A DNA stretch of 64,000 nucleotides from contig NC_088781.1 of assembly GCF_958450345.1 (NCBI RefSeq), positions 52,964,315-53,028,314 on the forward strand. The letters run 5' to 3'. Both the position numbers and the translations under genes were made by a program. This stretch comes from Calliphora vicina. Its lineage: Eukaryota; Arthropoda; Insecta; Diptera; Calliphoridae. The stretch's first letter is position 1. The number at the start of each line of letters is the position of its first letter. Positions 43,075-54,314 of the stretch are shown piece by piece. The notes below the pieces were generated by a model, which made no database searches, had not been told where the DNA came from, and worked only from the letters and a program-made list of their open reading frames with translations.

Positions 43075-43395
43075 CAGGGAAAGGCAACCTATACTATTGC
43101 ATTTTACGATTGTATTAGTTATACACTCTCTCCGCTCTCACCACGAATCGGTGTTGCCAGAAAACTTTCGTCTCTTTTCCCCAATTAAAAATGTAAAATC
43201 TCATATTGTTCATCATACATCTTCAAAAGTTGGGACATTTTTTTTACACTGGCAACGCTGATGATACACAACCTGCTTGTTTGAGTTCTCAAGCTAGACT
43301 GAATAAAAGTTGTTTATTTCTCTACAATGCGTGTGCACACGTACGTAAGAGAAGAGTAAATGAAAAACGCGGCGCCCATGTTTTGCCTTTCCCTG
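43075..43395. mobile_element. Non-autonomous hAT MITE, 321 bp
   Basis: The ends are CAGGGAAAGGCAAC and TTTTGCCTTTCCCTG, with exact 8-bp duplications ATATAGAG at 43067-43074 and 43396-43403. No frame of its own. GCGC-containing interior near 43370 is less AT-rich than the surroundings. Confidence 0.9.
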
Positions 43396-43729
43396 ATATA
43401 GAGACATAAAGATAGATTCATAAAATCTGTCTCAATATTATCCCATTAACCGATACTATGGCAATTGAGTCATATATTCTACTCAAAGTGTAGATAGATG
43501 GAAAATATCAAATGAGTCGAATTAGAACCTCAACTTGAAAAAACGGAACCTTAAGGACCATCACAAACTACAAGCAAATCACCTCACAAGGCAAATAACC
43601 TTGTCATATTTAGGTAACTGTTCCTTATGGGATATCATTGCAGAAGTAACTCAAAGGAGACTACAATAGTTTGGATACATGTGGGGAAAGATCTTTCGTA
43701 GCCCAATTCATTTTTGCAATGGAAACTGC

Positions 43730-44085
43730 AAGAAATCATTCAAAATTTAAATCATTGAGCCATGGTGAGATGACTATGGCTTCCGCAATCTCTCGCACTT
43801 TCAATATCCGATCGGCCAACACTATATCATATATTTTTTTCAATTGTATCGTGTGAATTAAACTTAACTGAGCGTCCAGAATGTTCGGCATCTTTCGTGC
43901 TCGTATAGCCACAGCGAAATTCAGTATATCACTTTTTTACCAATGAAATTGATGGTGCAGTGTTGTTCCCATAGTTTTTATCAAGCTTAGCCTTTATTTA
44001 AATGATGTTTTTTACAGCTTCTTTCCAGGAATCAACTGACAGATGCCTGTTGACTGGAGCAGTGTTGTCCTTTCAGTTAAGAACC
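43730..44085 (-). pseudogene. irritans-like mariner N-terminal fragment
   Basis: Read on the minus strand the sequence matches the N-terminal half of the 42.1-42.8 kb mariner: the LIKAKLDKNYGNNTAPSISL region near 44000-43945, KKVIY-EFRCGYTST near 43930-43895, and a KDAEHSGRSVKF-like stretch near 43880. Frames are broken. It lies about 1 kb from its relative in the same orientation. Confidence 0.6.
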
Positions 44086-44089
44086 GGAA

Positions 44090-45125
44090 ATATCCACTAC
44101 GTTATTTACTGGATTTTGATAGTTAAAAACTTAAATTAACTAAAGGTCAAAATTTAACAGGGATGTAGACCGACTCTACGAAACCTGGTGTGGGTTCGGA
44201 TGACTTTGTAGTTTAAGAACATATATTTCAGGAATTCTTTTACAATGAATGATATCATTTCATATGTAATATGATGCTCTCGACATGGTCCTAAGAATAT
44301 TGGATTGGGAACACTCTATATATCTATGCTGGTATTTCTAGTCTTTCCTCAAATACAGTTGATGCTTAATTTTGATTTCTCGTTTATCAACCATTCCAAA
44401 TTTACAGTTTTAATCTTCATAAGAAGTCTCTTGGTTTCTATTTATATGAGGACGTCAAGTAAGTCGTCTATCTAGCTGCTGAATTTGTATGTCATTGGGT
44501 GTACTATTAAGAGTAAATCTGTAATCTGTTTACTTTTGAGTTCATTTACTCGTATTCCGCAATTATTTAACCATGTCTGCATGCGTATGACACAGTTGGC
44601 CAATTCAGTAGAAACTGCGTGTGAATTTGTGTGGGAACCACCAGCAAACCAATTTTTAGATACATAATTCTTTTGCGTAAAAATTAAACCTACTTATTAA
44701 AAACTAAAACTACTGATATAAATTTATAAAACAGAAAAATGTGATTTAATTTTGTTATGATTACTATAAGTAGCTCATGATTATAAAATATAGTTTAATT
44801 GGATTCCTTCAACAATGCAATTGTGAAACAAATTCTTTTGTTTTAGATGTGGAAGAGAATATATGAAAACATTATCGCTTTTGGGAAAGTTTCAAGTTCT
44901 TAAATATAATAATAAGGTGTTTAAAATGATTTTTTTAGCATAAAAAACGGTTCATTCGATATTTGAAAAATCAACATTAAAAAATCCAGTAGTAATAAAG
45001 CTGAAAACCGCTTTAAAATTCAAGTAGATCACTCTAAAATATACAATTTATTTAAGTAATATTTTGATGACCATTTATGTTATTTGTATGTGGGCTAGTT
45101 GAAATCATGAAACGATTATCATTAT
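44090..45125. other. AT-rich DNA without recognised feature
   Basis: Short frames and A/T runs only. No termini or repeats stood out. Confidence 0.4.
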
Positions 45126-45129
45126 CTCT

Positions 45130-45660
45130 TCTATGGGTTGACTTGGTGTGAATCCTGGAAAAACGGAATTTGCACACATTTCAAGAAAGTACAATATACC
45201 TTCTATTCCATTTCCCTAGCCCCAGTAGGATGGAATTCATGCTCTCGGATAGTGCGAAGTATTTGGAAATCATTCCATACTTCATACTGTCCTGTTACCT
45301 GAATATTCAAGCAAAAGCGCCATATAAAGGATCTGAGGAATAAACTCAAGAAACGCGAAATGACTCTTCCACATGATGGTCAAGACCATCCTAATGTGAA
45401 CTGGCATTTGGTTCAGCACCTGTTAAATTCACTTATTGTGGAATCGAAAGGACCCTGCCAACTTCTACACCAATGACCACAAGTGTGCTACGTAGTCATC
45501 GTACGAGCTTTGTACCGGCTGATCTCCCGGTCAAAAAGTTAGCTCTAAATTCAGCGATCAGGCTCAGTACTATGGGAGTATGGAATTCTAGGTTTATGGC
45601 CATGCGACTATTTTGGGACGTCTATCTAATATCCCTGTATTAGCCCTGCTCTATCGGGGA
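45130..45660 (+). pseudogene. LINE RT thumb-region remnant
   Basis: The reading LGVNPGKTEF near 45140 parallels the CGLSVNPQKTELVLF segment that follows the YADD motif in the intact LINE. Then LSDSAKYLEIIPYFI near 45240 parallels DNAKYLGIILDKRLSW, and NIQAKAP near 45305 parallels NIQNRI. Later pieces (LVHRTSFVPADLPVK-type frames) are too eroded. It is a different, older copy than the 18.5-kb LINE and lacks both EN and RNase H. Confidence 0.55.
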
Positions 45661-45699
45661 CTTGGTCTGCGATATATTTTTTTGCAGAAAAATTCAATA

Positions 45700-47075
45700 T
45701 TTTGAAGTGGAAAACTAACTTGTTAGTTCGATAATTTCGAATTTTGTGCCAACAAAGCGTCATATGCGGGAAGTTTTGCTTTACTTTATTAATTTCTTAA
45801 AAAGTGCCGCTGAAGTACACCGATTACCAAAGCTTAGGGTGAATGTGTACCATCGCATACAACGTGCGATAGATGGTTTGTGCGGTTCAGAAGTAGTGAT
45901 TTTGACACGGAAGACAAATATCGCCCAGGCCAATCAAACAAGTTTGAAGACCAAGAATTGGAGTCATTACTCCATGGAGATTATTGTAAAACTCAACAAG
46001 AGCTTGCAAAATCATTGGGAGCTACTCAATCAGCAATTTCAAAACGTTTGCATGCATCAGAATTCATCCAAAAGCAGGGAAATTGGATATCATACGAATT
46101 GAAGCCGAGACCCTTTTGCATGTCCGAAATGATGATTGAACGCTATAAAAGAAAATCACATGGTTTGAGCTGAGATGTTTTCGAGTTGATTTACGTTTGC
46201 TTAGCTTCCTAGCCATAATGGGGGCCAGTCACCTCGGGTCACAAATTTTTTTAAAAAATCGCCAATAATCCATTTATAATCCGAATGAGCTGAAATTTTA
46301 AATAAAAATAGTCCTTGAGAAGGTCTACAAAAAATAAGCTTACAAGTGTAGGTTATCTCTATTAGTTGAAGAGATATTCAGGTTTATTGATGTATTTTTT
46401 TTAATTTTCGATCTCGATCTTTTTATGGTTTTTTAGATATGGCGGTCCTACGGAGGGTCGAAATTTATTTTTAAAATATCAGCTATATTGGCGATAAAAT
46501 TTTAAATTTTAATTTTAGACCTTCTCAAGGACTATTTATATTTAAAATTTCAGCTCATTCGGAACATAAATGGATTTTTGGCGATTTTTTTTTAAAAATT
46601 TGAGACCCGAGGTGACCAACTTTTAGGAGCTACGCACTAGGAAGCAAATAAAAATCAACTCGGAAACACCTCACCTCAAACCATGTGAAATTTCGTAACA
46701 ATATCTCCAATAGTTCCCGAGATACTGAATTATTTCCAAAAAAAAGTTTCTAAACCACCTGTTAAAAAGTGTTTAGAATGAAGTGTTTGGGAAGTTTTGC
46801 CTCACCCGACTTATAGTACAGACCATGCCCCGTCTGACTATTATTTCGATCGATGCAGAACGATCTCTCTGGGATACGCTTCACTTTGGAATATAGTTTT
46901 CGAAATTGGCTTGATTCATTCTTGGCCTCAAAAGATGAGCAGTTTTTTGAATCGGAATCCTTATGTTGCTAGAAAGATGGAAAAAGGTCATAGCTAACAA
47001 TGGCCAATACTTTGAATAAATGTATATTGTACAAATGTTACAAAATAAAAGCTAAAAATTTGAAAAAATCCCGCA
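45700..47075 (+). pseudogene. mariner copy 4, split by Transib-like element
   Basis: The N-terminal frame shows VPTKRHMREVLLYFINFLKS near 45748, KSAAEVHRLPKLRVNVYHRI, FGSEVVILTRKT near 45885, then FEDQELESLLHGDYCKTQQE near 45940 and LAKSLGATQSAISKRLHASE near 46000-46060. YELKPR and MSEMMIERYKRKS end at 46160. The catalytic domain between FLHRI and HVAIPVK is missing and replaced by the inserted element. The tail resumes at about 46759 with KKCLE, LPHPTYSTDHAPSDYYFDRC near 46800 and an LARKMEKGHS tail. Frameshifts present. Confidence 0.75.
46161..46758. mobile_element. Shorter relative of the Transib-like element, foldback form
   Basis: It lacks the outer left end (starting CACATGGTTTGAGCTGAG, about 87 bp inside the terminal repeat) and has the right end truncated at CTAAACCAC. 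The two halves are inverted copies over more than 200 bp: AATCGCCAATAATCC and CCGAATGAGCTGAAATTTTA on the left, TAAAATTTCAGCTCATTCGG and TGGATTTTTGGCGATT on the right. The centre carries GTTATCTCTATTAGTTGAAG, which is the unoccupied target site of the LINE in the 18.2-25.3 kb copy. No frame. Confidence 0.75.
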
Positions 47076-47079
47076 TTTT

Positions 47080-49275
47080 TCATGTATTTACTGTCTGTAC
47101 AAATTCGAATATTATCGAATCCTGTAGTACCTCAAGCAGTGTAACGCCGTTTTAATGAAACTACAATCATCATGTTTGCAGCAAATGCCCTTCCGAAATC
47201 TGAGAATATAAGACCGACCATATTTTCATTTTTGTTTTATGTTATCAAACTGTCTACATTATCATAGTATTTAAGAAACAAGCGCAAAACCGAAAATAAT
47301 CCAAATCAATCGGTTGTCAATATTTTAAACCTTAAAATGCGGTTTTGAATTCTGTCGGATTTTTGGAAGCTCTAGTTTAAATCAGTTTTCGGCAAAAAAG
47401 AACATGGAACATGGATTATAATAACATGTAATCTGACCCGCTATTTATTGTGATTTTTTTGTTCCTTATTTCATAATTAATTTGTACTTCATTGAGATTC
47501 GTTATGTCAAAAGGTAAATAACCGATCACGTTCGGGCCTTGGTGGCTATGAGTGCCGACCAGTGGTGTCAATTTCAACATTTAAATTTTCAAATTAAATT
47601 ACGCATTAGCCTCTTTGATTTTTATTACAGAAGTATTCAAAATATTTTAATTAAAATTTAACAATATATTTTGTGGTATCACCTACTTTTTTGAAATTCA
47701 ACACTCCCTGCTCAGTTACCACAAACTTCTCATTAAACACAAAATGCCCACACCTCCCACATTAACAAAGTAGTGCACATTTACAAAGTAGTGCAAGCAG
47801 CCGATAAAAAATTAAACATTGAACTCTGCTTTTGAAACTGGTCCATTAAGATGACCGAAACCAAAAAATAGAAAAAATACACATTAAAAAAATGAAAATC
47901 AAACTACTTTTGCAATCAAATGAAGAGAAAAAAAAAATAAAAACAAGAAACTTTCATAAATGCATCAAAAGTATTACTAACCAAACGTCTGTCTGTCTGT
48001 CCGTCTGTCTGTCTAATGTATAAATATATATAGCGAGATGTATGTAAAAACACATGTTCTGGCTTAATGTAGACAGAAATATATTTCTAGCAGATACTTT
48101 TGGTATTTAAATCGAAAGAATTACATACAAACATATTGATTTCATTCCATTTCTACATACATACATTCAAATATATACATTTTTCTTGTTTTTTTTTTAT
48201 AATCATCTTCTAAGATTTCCATTTTTTTTTTTTCACAAAAAAAAAAAAAGAAAAAAGAATTTCTATAATGTCAGCTTTAATAAAGTCTATGGATTCTATA
48301 TATATTTATAGAGGCAGTAATAGCTGGATATAGAGGTTCAAGTAGATGAAGATGAAGAACAAGCAGAAGATGTTAATATTAATGATGTATTTTCAATTTT
48401 CTAAACAAAAAAAAATGAAAAAAAATAAAAAGAAAATAAACTACTAGTTTTCTATTTTGTTTGAGGCAGCCACCACGAACGATCTCTAAACTACAGAAAT
48501 TAATGACATGCATGTAAACTAGTTTTTCTATATCTTCTTTTTTTATTTTATTTTATTATTACAATTTTAATTTTATTTTTCTTTACGTTTTCGTTGACAC
48601 CAGTGTGCAGTCAGTTGGACCGCCAGACGGACAGCCTCACATAAATTTTGTGATTGAATAGAACAAATTTCTATGACACAGCAGGGAAATTACAAATTCG
48701 AATTTATAAAGAAAAGTAAATTAAAAAAAAAAAAGTGATAGCCCAGTTTAGAAACTGGAAATAATAAATTGTAATTAATTAAATGTTACAATGTGTTTTA
48801 TATTATAATCAGCACGGTATAACTTTTAATGAAATTAGTATTGATTGTTTTTGAAATTTTATGGATAAATCATTAAATTATGCAATAGGTATAGAGGGAG
48901 CTTGGGAGTTAAGAAAAAAAGTTTCACAAAAAACTTAAAAATATTTGATGTTGAACTCGCAGACATTTCTTCGATAGATCGCAATTACATAGAATAATAT
49001 GGAACATTCCCCTCATCAGGAGAGTTAATTTGAAGTATTCGAGGAAGTTGTGGCCAGTGTCTTTTATATTTTATTTATTGCTAGCCAAAGTTTCGGTCAT
49101 AACATGGATCGTAAATTGGTTAAGGTTTTACCCCTGAAATCAATTAGGGGTTGGGCATTTGGACTTTACTGGGCACTAGAGTGTCCCTTAGAATTAAATT
49201 TTTTGAAATGTTGAAACGGTACCCGCTGAAAACTTTTGTAATAATCTAAAATACCACCAAAAACATTTTTAGAAG
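47080..49275. other. AT-rich DNA with microsatellites, no recognised gene
   Basis: It has a (GTCT)n tract at about 47988-48017 and poly-A/T runs. CAGTGGTGTCAATTTC near 47568 resembles a hAT-type end, but no partner was found. No coding signal. Confidence 0.45.
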
Positions 49276-49889
49276 GGCAACCCGTGAAATAAAAATGTGA
49301 AAAAAGTATGTCATATACCTCCTATAGCATTTCCGTACCTGCTATATAAATTTAGCGATTTTAGAGAAAAACTAATTTTTTGACCATATTTTGTCGAATG
49401 AGCCCAATTTCCTTACTGTTATTATCATCATAATATTAATAGGCAAGTCGATTTCTTTAGACCCCTTTTACGCTCACATTGTACATTCAATTTGGGCAAA
49501 AAATACACAATTTATAAGGAATTTATTCACAGATGTGCAGAATATATATTTTATTGAAATCGGTTCAATTTTTAAAGGAGTTATAAGCGTTTAAAGATGT
49601 TACTAACACATATGCAAAAACGTGTACATGTGAACCTTAAGCTAAAAAGTAAACAAAGCAATTCGTGTTTGTTCAATTTGTTGTTGTAAATAAATAAGAG
49701 AAACAATTAAACAGTATTGATTTCGCTCTGTTTTAAGTGAGAGTTGTTATAGAAAACAAAGAAGAAGACTTTAGTAATTTAAATTCGCTTTAATAAATAT
49801 ATGTATGTATTTTGAAAATTTGTTTTATAAACCTTTGACAAATTTAAAAAACTGTTTATGCATATGGGGGGTAAATATGTAATTGTAGA

Positions 49890-50790
49890 TAAGTAAATAG
49901 TTATTTTATAATATGTGCAGAACTATAATTGTGACGATTTTCAACGGTTTATCACTGTATGAAGTTTAATGAAAAATGGGACGGGTCGGAAAAAACGGAA
50001 ACTACAAAGTAAATAGTTATTTCTAAATATTTTGTGAACTATAATTGCAAGATTCTTCAAACTTAGTCTAAATGGCTCTTTTATAAATTTGCATAGTTTC
50101 GCTGAAATTATTCGGGATTGGAATAGTGGGCGTGGCACACCCTATACAAAGTATATAATTAATTTCGAATATCTGTAGAACTATAATTGTAAAAGTGTTT
50201 AAACTTTTAGCGAATTAATTTCTTATTACTGTGCGGAGTTTAGCTGAATATAGACGGAATTAGATTAGATGGCATAGCACTCAAAATGGGAGAGGTCGGA
50301 AAAGGATGTGAGTCACCTCCCATAGAAAGTAATAATTGCAAGGTTCTTCAAACTTACCATTTTACACACATTACATTACACACATTTTACTCTCTTACCA
50401 TTTTACACAGATTGACTGAAAATGGTCGGGATTGCATTAGTGGTTGTAGCACAAAGTAAATAATTAATTTTGAATATCTGGAGAACTATAATTCTAAAAG
50501 AATTTAAACTCGGTATTAATCAATTTATTACCATTATACGGAGGTTAGCTAAAAACGAATTTATTCCTGTTCCACGTTCGAAGTTTAGCTAAGCATAATC
50601 TGCGTAGTAGGAATGACACCTACCTTATAAAGGAAAGTTAAAGTAAAGCTTGATATTTACATAAAAGGTTTAAAAATAGGTGGGATTAGAGCACTGGGGT
50701 GGTATGTCCCATACAAAATTAGTTAGTTATTTTCGAATATCATGTGAACTGTAATTGAGAGATTCTCAAATTTTGCATGTGTTATTTTCG
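49890..50790. repeat. Degenerate tandem repeat, about 180-bp units
   Basis: Units contain AAATAGTTATTT-GAATAT, GTGAACTATAATTG and a GATTCTTCAAACTTA-like block. They go on with a GTTTAGCTGAAA-type block and a GGGATTGGAATAGTGGGCGT-like stretch. Five or so occurrences start near 49890, 50005, 50155, 50455 and 50725. Divergence between units is high. Satellite-like, lying within the 49.28-52.62 kb inverted-repeat pair. Confidence 0.65.
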
Positions 50791-51284
50791 TATTTCCATG
50801 CATATTTTTTTAATTTTATATGCTAGTTTTAAGTAAAATCTCCCAGCAAAAACTTCGCTTACAAAGCTACAAATAATGTATTTTTTAATAACTTACATTT
50901 TAAGTAGTAAAGTCTAAAAAACAAAATAAACAAACAAAACAAATAACACTGTCCAACAGAATAGCGACCCTATAATTCTCAAAGGGACCCTATAATTGAG
51001 TAGATCATTTTTGAATTTTTTTTTTTACTGGATCAAAGTTTTCATTTTTTGATCGAAGGGAGCAGTATACTAACTGAAAAAAAAGTTGTAAGTTAATGTC
51101 TAAGAGAATTCTTATTGTCAGAGTTATATTGTGGAATTTTATGGGGATTATTTTTGTGGAAGATCTTAACCCTCTCCTTAGGGGTCAATTTGACCCTTTT
51201 TTCGAGAAAATGAAAAAAGTCCTTTCAAAAAGGACATTTAAGGATTAAAATATTCGACGAAAATTTTTACCGGAAAATTTCAGT

Positions 51285-51735
51285 GGGGGTCACCAAAGAT
51301 ACCAAAGATGTAGATAAAGCACTTTACGCTTAATTAGCAAAATTGCACGCCACCTTGGGTCTCACATTTTTTAAAAAAATCGCCAAAAATCTATTTATAA
51401 TCCGAATGAGCTGATATTTAAAATATAAATAGCCCTAGAGAAGATCTACAAAAATATATATGCATATGTAGATTATCACTTTTAGGTCAAGAGTTATTTA
51501 GGTTTATTTATTTACTTTTTTTAATTATATATGTGGGGCCTACGGTGGTTCGAAATTGTTTTTTTTAAATATTACCTATATTCGCTATAAAATTTCGAAT
51601 ACTATAAAAACAACTTCCTAACAGTCATGTCGTCCCTATAAAAAGTTACACGCATCCAAAGTTGGTACATGTAAAAATGGCCGTATTTTTTACGTTTCGT
51701 TTTTTGAAAAAACGTAAAAAATACGGCCATTTTCC
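51285..51735. repeat. Fragment related to the Transib-like interior, ending in a perfect hairpin
   Basis: Blocks AATCGCCAAAAATC, AATCCGAATGAGCTGA, GATCTACAAAAA, then CCCTATAAAAAGTTACACGC and CATCCAAAGTTGG match the interiors of the elements at 18165 and 46161 in the same order. The right side ends in a perfect 24-bp hairpin (51674-51697 with 51710-51733, core GGCCGTATTTTTTACG). No terminal CACAGTG remains. Confidence 0.65.
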
Positions 51736-51762
51736 AACTTTGGAAGTCTGAAAGTTTTCCTA

Positions 51763-52270
51763 AAATGAAGTCTAGTATTTACAATAACAGCACAAAAATA
51801 TAAATTAACCCTTAATAGCTCTTGGGGTCCACATTCAATATCAATGGTGCTAACTTTAATGTTTTTCAGAATTAAATAAACTGAATCATTTAAGTTATTT
51901 TTTAAATTTAATAAATCGAAAGTGCACTAAAGGGTTAAAATCAATTTTATTATTCAAAAATCCTAAAATATTAATTACGTAATTAAAGCAAAAATCAAGT
52001 ATAAATACAATATTTTGCCGTTTGATAAATGTATGGTAAAAATTTAACAAAATTGGGAACATTTTTCAGAATGGATTAGTAATACTATTTTCTAATACAC
52101 AATACAATATTTTAAAGTTTGTTTCCTATAAAAATCAAATTTTGATCAGCACTATTGAAATTAACAATTATTTTATGGTTTTAGAAGTTTGGGGTCATTT
52201 TAACCCCAAGTGATATTAAGGGTTAATTTTAATTTTTGTGCTGTTATTATAAATACTAGACTTCATGTTA
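51763..52270. repeat. Foldback repeat, arms about 75 bp
   Basis: The left arm contains ATGAAGTCTAGTATTTA, ACAGCACAAAAAT, AACCCTTAATA and CTTGGGGT. It is mirrored by ACCCCAAGTGATATTAAGG, TTTTTGTGCTGTTAT and ACTAGACTTCAT on the right. Further bits (GTTTTCCTAA near 51755, TTAGGAAAAC near 52400) suggest that the inverted arrangement is larger. No frame. Confidence 0.7.
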
Positions 52271-52829
52271 TATTTTTCTTAAGTTTGATTAACATCGGCC
52301 CAAAAATATATAACATTTCGCTATCTTTCCAAGAGATATCCAAATATTGAAAAATTTTACCTTTGACCTTCAGGATTTAAAGGTTAACATTTTCCGATGT
52401 TAGGAAAACTTTTAGACTATATTTAAAATTACCTGGACTATAATATTCTGAACATATTTTACTTAAAATTAATAACAGCAAGAAAATTGGGCTCATTCGA
52501 CAAAATATGGCCAACAAATTAGTTTTTCTTGAAAATCGCAAAATATATATCACAGGTACGGAAAAACTATAGGAGGTATTGACATATTTTTTTCACATTT
52601 TTATTCCTTATTATGTTGTAAATAAATCCCCATGTGATGATTTGAAGTAAGAATAAACTTTTGTTTTAATATTTCTCAAAATATGTTAATTTTGTTCCTA
52701 CTTTTCTTGTTCTAGTGGCCTGAGCCAAGTTAATGGCCTGGCGATTTTTTAATAACTTTAACATTTTTTAACCAATTTTTGTCTTTTATATTTCATTAGA
52801 ACGACAATTACGTACACATTTCGATTCTT

Positions 52830-52945
52830 TTAAATTAAATTGCAAAAACTAAACTGCTTTTATTTGCAATGAAAAGTATCCGGTTTATTTAAAGGAAATA
52901 AACCACCCTTTTTAAAAGGTAAAAACGTAACAATATATATTATAA
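52830..52945. repeat. Shared repeat, possible LTR end, copy 1
   Basis: This copy contains GGTTTATTTAAAGGAAATAA followed by ACCACCCTTTTTAAAAGGT and ACGTAACA. The first part folds as a small hairpin. A close copy lies at 56180-56290. The end ...GTAACA and the AATAAA-like word upstream in copy 2 would suit an LTR, but no start, duplication or PBS was found. Confidence 0.4.
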
Positions 52946-52954
52946 ACAGAGTGC

Positions 52955-53140
52955 CTTCATATTTCTGGCCCGATTTGTCATCATGCCACTGTGGAAAAAA
53001 GGTCCTTGAAAGGTATTCAAACAATAATGTCGACCACGGGAGGCAAATCCTTCCAACTGACCAGAACTTCGGCCAATAGAAAGATATTGGGCTCTTGTTA
53101 AAAAAAATTAAAGAACACAGGAGAAGTATGCTTATATCTT
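52955..53140 (+). pseudogene. DD37E Tc1-mariner fragment (copy 4)
   Basis: The reading FWPDLSSCHCGKKVLERYSN near 52964 and NNV near 53025 is followed by GRQILPTDQNF in a shifted frame. It matches the second-aspartate to glutamate loop of copies 1-3. The segment before it is missing. The sense of RPIERYWALV near 53085-53100 is still visible. Confidence 0.6.
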
Positions 53141-53600
53141 GTCAATAATAGACCGCTTATTATTATTATTTATTTGGGGTTTTTCGTATGAAAATTTAAA
53201 AAGAGAATTCATAGAATTTATTTCTTATTGAATCATTCTAATTTCTTTAAATTTTTTCTTCAAATCCATAACAAAATAGCTTCAAAAATTTATTAAATGA
53301 TTACATTTTTCTTCAATTCAAATCTAGTACAAAAAGTTTTAAGACAATTTTTTCAGTTAATTTTGTAAATGATTTGATTTAACAAAAATTTAATCACTCA
53401 AAGTTTGAATAAATTCTGTTATTAATTAACTTTAAAATTAATACAGTTTAAACAAAGACTTTGGAATGAATCTAAAAAATTAAATATTAGGAATGGATTT
53501 ATGGAATAAAAGGCTGACATTTTTTAATTACGGATTAAGATTTTAGTGAATTAAGATCAAATTTTATTAATTAATTCGAAGCTCTGATATTTAATAATTA

Positions 53601-53905
53601 TAACACTAAGTTTTTATATGAAATTTTGCTATAATATTCTTAATTTACAGTATAATTATATATTATATAGAATAGCCGGGAATAGCCGGGTACCCGGGAA
53701 TGTAGAAAAAAATTTCCCGATTCCCGGGAATCAAAAAAAGGTCGGGAAATTAAAAACCCTAATCTTAAGCCTCCGATGGGTGAGAAAATCGCTGGGTTCT
53801 TTTTATTGTTTTGATAATTTCTCGATAATTTTCGATCGGTTAATTTTAATCGTATGTTCTCGGGTATCCGGGAATTCCCAAATTTCATATAAAAACTTAG
53901 TGTTA
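53601..53905. mobile_element. 305-bp MITE with perfect 26-bp ends and CCCGGGAA motifs
   Basis: Perfect inverted ends of 26 bp (53601-53626 and 53880-53905, core ACTAAGTTTTTATATG). The interior is rich in GGGAATAGCCGG, TACCCGGGAATG and TTCCCGGGAATC, similar to the hAT element at 28157. An internal AAAAACCCTAATC could be an older hAT right end. The outer duplication was not found. Confidence 0.65.
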
Positions 53906-53924
53906 CAATCTTTATGTATGAAAT

Positions 53925-54310
53925 AACTTCCATTACGTTGGGACTTATTTCATAATTTTATGCTAGGAGTTATTTCAATGAAATTTTTGTTAGGGTTATT
54001 TCATTTTTTAGGGAGTTCGTTCGTCTATATTGGGAGTTATTTCATCTAAAGTTCCGCTCAATTCTCCTTTAGGATGTATGAAGAAGCGGCTATATTTATT
54101 AAAGCTTATAAGCTTATATAAGGATAAAACCGGCTTCGCTTGGTAAAGATTTCTTGTATTTCCGAGGTAATAGGTTTTCTGAAGTTTATCGAAACATATC
54201 TGCAGTAAAAGAAATCTTTCACTTCTGTTTGGGAGTTACTACACATTTTTTGGGATTAATTTATTTTATTTATTATAAAACTGACAATTATTAAGAGTAA
54301 TTTTTGTTCA
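53925..54310. mobile_element. GAAATAACTCCC repeat element, copy 2
   Basis: It has several TTGGGAGTTATTTCATC-type motifs in both orientations, then a CCGGCTTCGCTTGG block near 54130 and TTGGGAGTTACTACAC near 54230. The parts match copy 1 at 1642-2148, without the tandem 80-bp units. No coding. Confidence 0.55.
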
Positions 54311-54314
54311 TTTT

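Larger units (their letters stand above)
49280..52620. repeat. Large inverted repeat, arms about 150 bp, 3.3 kb apart
   Basis: The left arm (about 49282-49432) contains AATAAAAATGTGAAAAAAG, ATACCTCCTATAG and TTTTGTCGAATGAGCCCAAT. The right arm (about 52470-52612) contains the inverse: ATTGGGCTCATTCGACAAAA, CTATAGGAGGTAT and CACATTTTTATT. This may mark the ends of one 3.3-kb non-autonomous DNA element. The terminal bases and target duplication could not be fixed. Other repeats lie inside it. Confidence 0.65.

Noticed and set aside
47568..47590. CAGTGGTGTCAATTTC as left end of a hAT
   Set aside because: No inverted partner or 8-bp duplication found within several kb.
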